DNA from: Sphingomonas citri
Lineage (GTDB): Bacteria; Pseudomonadota; Alphaproteobacteria; Sphingomonadales; Sphingomonadaceae
Reading direction: 5' to 3'
Length of the DNA: 64,000 nt
NCBI RefSeq assembly: GCF_019429485.1
Contig: NZ_JAHXZN010000003.1
Coordinates: 62,001-126,000, forward strand
In this document: in pieces, positions 60,520 through 64,000 of the stretch
How the letters are laid out: every line of letters starts with the position of its first letter
Numbering within the stretch: position 1 is the first letter of the stretch
Made by a program: the position numbers and the translations under genes
Notes under the pieces: model-generated
Databases searched by the model: none
What the model was told of the DNA's origin: nothing
What the model saw: only the letters and a program-made list of their open reading frames with translations

Positions 60520-61182
60520 TCAGCTCGCCAGGCGCGGGAAGCCGGCACGGAACGCGGCCACCTTGGGCTTGTCCCAGCGCACGATATAGGGGTGGTACGG
60601 GTTGCGCCGGAAGAAGTCCTGGTGCTCCGCCTCGGCCGGGTAAAAGGTGCCGCTCTCCACCTTGGTCGCAATCGGGCGCTGGAACGCGTGTGCGGCGGCA
60701 AGCTGCGCGATATAGGCGTTGGCCACCGCGCGCTGCTCGGGCGTCTGCGCGAAGATCGCGGAGCGGTAGCTGGTGCCGACGTCGGGGGTCTGGCGGTTCA
60801 CCTGCGTCGGGTCGTGCGCCACCGAGAAGTACACGCGCAGCAGCGTCGCGTAGCTCACGGCGCGTGGGTCGTAGCGGACGCGGATAGCCTCCGCGTGCCG
60901 CGTCGTCTCGCTGCTGACGTCGCGATAGTTGGCGGTCGCCGCGGTGCCGCCCGCGTAGCCGGCGGTGACGTCGCGCACGCCGCGGACCTGCTGGAACACC
61001 GCTTCCATGCCCCAGAAGCAGCCGCCCGCGAGCACCGCGGTCTGCAACCCCGGCGTCGGGGCGACGTCGCGCGCGGCGGCGGGGATCGGCACCGCCCGCT
61101 CCGCCTGCGCCGCGCCGCAGCCGGTCAGCGCAAGAGCGCCGAACGTGAGCGCGGCGAGGCGGTAGGTGAGGGGCTTGGTCAT
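60520..61182 (-). CDS. msrA: Peptide-methionine (S)-S-oxide reductase, exported lipoprotein form
   Basis: Repairs oxidised methionine in proteins. The active site is AGGCFWGMEAVFQQVRGV, followed by VTAGYAGG, HAEAIRVRYDP, and the C-terminal HPYIVRWDKPKVAAFR. The leader MTKPLTYRLAALTFGALALTGC has a lipobox, so the enzyme should sit in the periplasm, unlike cytoplasmic MsrA. It has 220 residues. It is convergent with ubiA. Confidence 0.92.
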   Translation of the reverse strand: MTKPLTYRLAALTFGALALTGCGAAQAERAVPIPAAARDVAPTPGLQTAVLAGGCFWGMEAVFQQVRGVRDVTAGYAGGTAATANYRDVSSETTRHAEAIRVRYDPRAVSYATLLRVYFSVAHDPTQVNRQTPDVGTSYRSAIFAQTPEQRAVANAYIAQLAAAHAFQRPIATKVESGTFYPAEAEHQDFFRRNPYHPYIVRWDKPKVAAFRAGFPRLAS

Positions 61183-61271
61183 GCCGCTGAAGATGGGGAG
61201 CGCGCGACGCGCCGGCAACATGGATCAGCGCCTTTCATCGCCCGCGCGGATCGCGGGCGGCGATACAACGA

Positions 61272-61412
61272 TCAGCGCGCGACGTGGGTCGCGGCGTAGG
61301 CGTTCGCGGGCGTCTCGGCCTGGCTGGCGTGGATCCCGAGCATCGCCGCCGCGCCGATCAGGAAGCCGCCGGCGAACTGGCGCGCGAAGCTGGACTTGAT
61401 GAAGCGGTGCAT
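61272..61412 (-). CDS. Very small membrane protein
   Basis: 46 residues: a basic N-terminus (MHRFIKSSFARQ), one hydrophobic helix (FAGGFLIGAAAMLGIHASQA) and a short polar tail. GAGAGAAGAGAG precedes the ATG as a ribosome-binding region. The family is unknown. Upstream is a 205-base gap with an AT-richer stretch around 61540-61600. Support is limited to coding look and ribosome-binding site. Confidence 0.55.
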   Translation of the reverse strand: MHRFIKSSFARQFAGGFLIGAAAMLGIHASQAETPANAYAATHVAR

Positions 61413-61617
61413 AACGTTACTCTCTTCTCTCCGGCCGCTGGCGCGGCCGCTCCGATATCGCGGGCGCCACACGCGCCCTAGGGCTGGAGGGATAGGGATC
61501 GGGCGATGAACGAACTCCGATCGAGGCGTTCATCTCGCGCCCATATAGGCGCGGCTTACGTGCGCCGATATGTCAACGTTCGAACAGAATCGTTTCCGTT
61601 CGTGACAGTCACGCCAC

Positions 61618-64000
<2,383 letters not shown>

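Noticed and set aside
61540..61600. Perfect TTGACA on the minus strand as a -35 for the 46-residue gene
   Set aside because: The nearest -10-like TATATG is about 23 bases away, too far for a sigma-70 promoter.

Overview
The window is chromosomal DNA of a high-GC alphaproteobacterium, most likely Sphingomonas or a close relative. The evidence is the lptC-lptA-lptB-rpoN order, a TonB-dependent receptor next to arabinan-degrading enzymes, a two-domain cold-shock protein with a glycine-rich N-terminus, the tight ATGA/GTGA gene overlaps and several families of short inverted repeats between genes. No species assignment is possible by eye. I saw no tRNA, rRNA, CRISPR array, transposase or phage genes.

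Layout. 1-5.9 kb: secreted GH2 glycosidase, type-B carboxylesterase (its N-terminal coding part contains two palindromic repeats in frame) and SGNH esterase, in one overlapping operon. 6.0-8.0 kb (minus strand): EF-hand protein, tgt and a small membrane protein. 8.7-17.2 kb: carbohydrate porin, GH51 arabinofuranosidase, GH43 enzyme, TonB-dependent receptor and GH43 arabinanase lipoprotein, together an arabinan or arabinoxylan utilization locus. 17.3-25.6 kb: secreted endo/exonuclease-phosphatase-family protein, cold-shock protein, RNase D, lptC-lptA-lptB, rpoN, serine acetyltransferase and a glutamine-amidotransferase-like hydrolase. 25.9-29.6 kb: DUF885 metalloprotein, then a two-gene hydroxyproline catabolic unit. 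29.8-34.5 kb: small membrane protein with a chemoreceptor, cardiolipin synthase, rpoZ and an aldose-epimerase-like gene. 34.5-39.2 kb (minus strand): rpmI-rplT-(GIY-YIG)-pheS-pheT. 39.4-43.8 kb: AsmA protein, NADP-binding oxidoreductase, MFS exporter and a small protein.

44.2-50.0 kb is the most unusual part. A LuxR-type regulator precedes five genes: a 430-residue secreted protein made almost entirely of Ser, Asn, Thr and Asp in roughly 8-residue repeats; a 119-residue secreted protein; a stand-alone periplasmic C39 peptidase; a 226-residue protein; and an outer-membrane beta-barrel preceded by a coiled coil. The three non-enzymatic secreted proteins share a C-terminal N-[TS]-G...V-x-[VI] module. 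This gene set parallels the Fap functional-amyloid system of Pseudomonas (FapB/FapC subunits, FapD C39 peptidase, FapF coiled-coil plus barrel), but the major protein looks different. I propose it as a divergent amyloid or surface-fibre secretion system.

50.0-64.0 kb: membrane protein, SDR/HxlR divergent pair, lemA-TPM-TPM operon, thioesterase, small hydrophilic protein, cyclophilin, alpha/beta hydrolase, histidine acid phosphatase, GntP permease, ubiA, msrA, small membrane protein, aspartate-type aminotransferase and a pabB-pabC fusion cut by the window edge.
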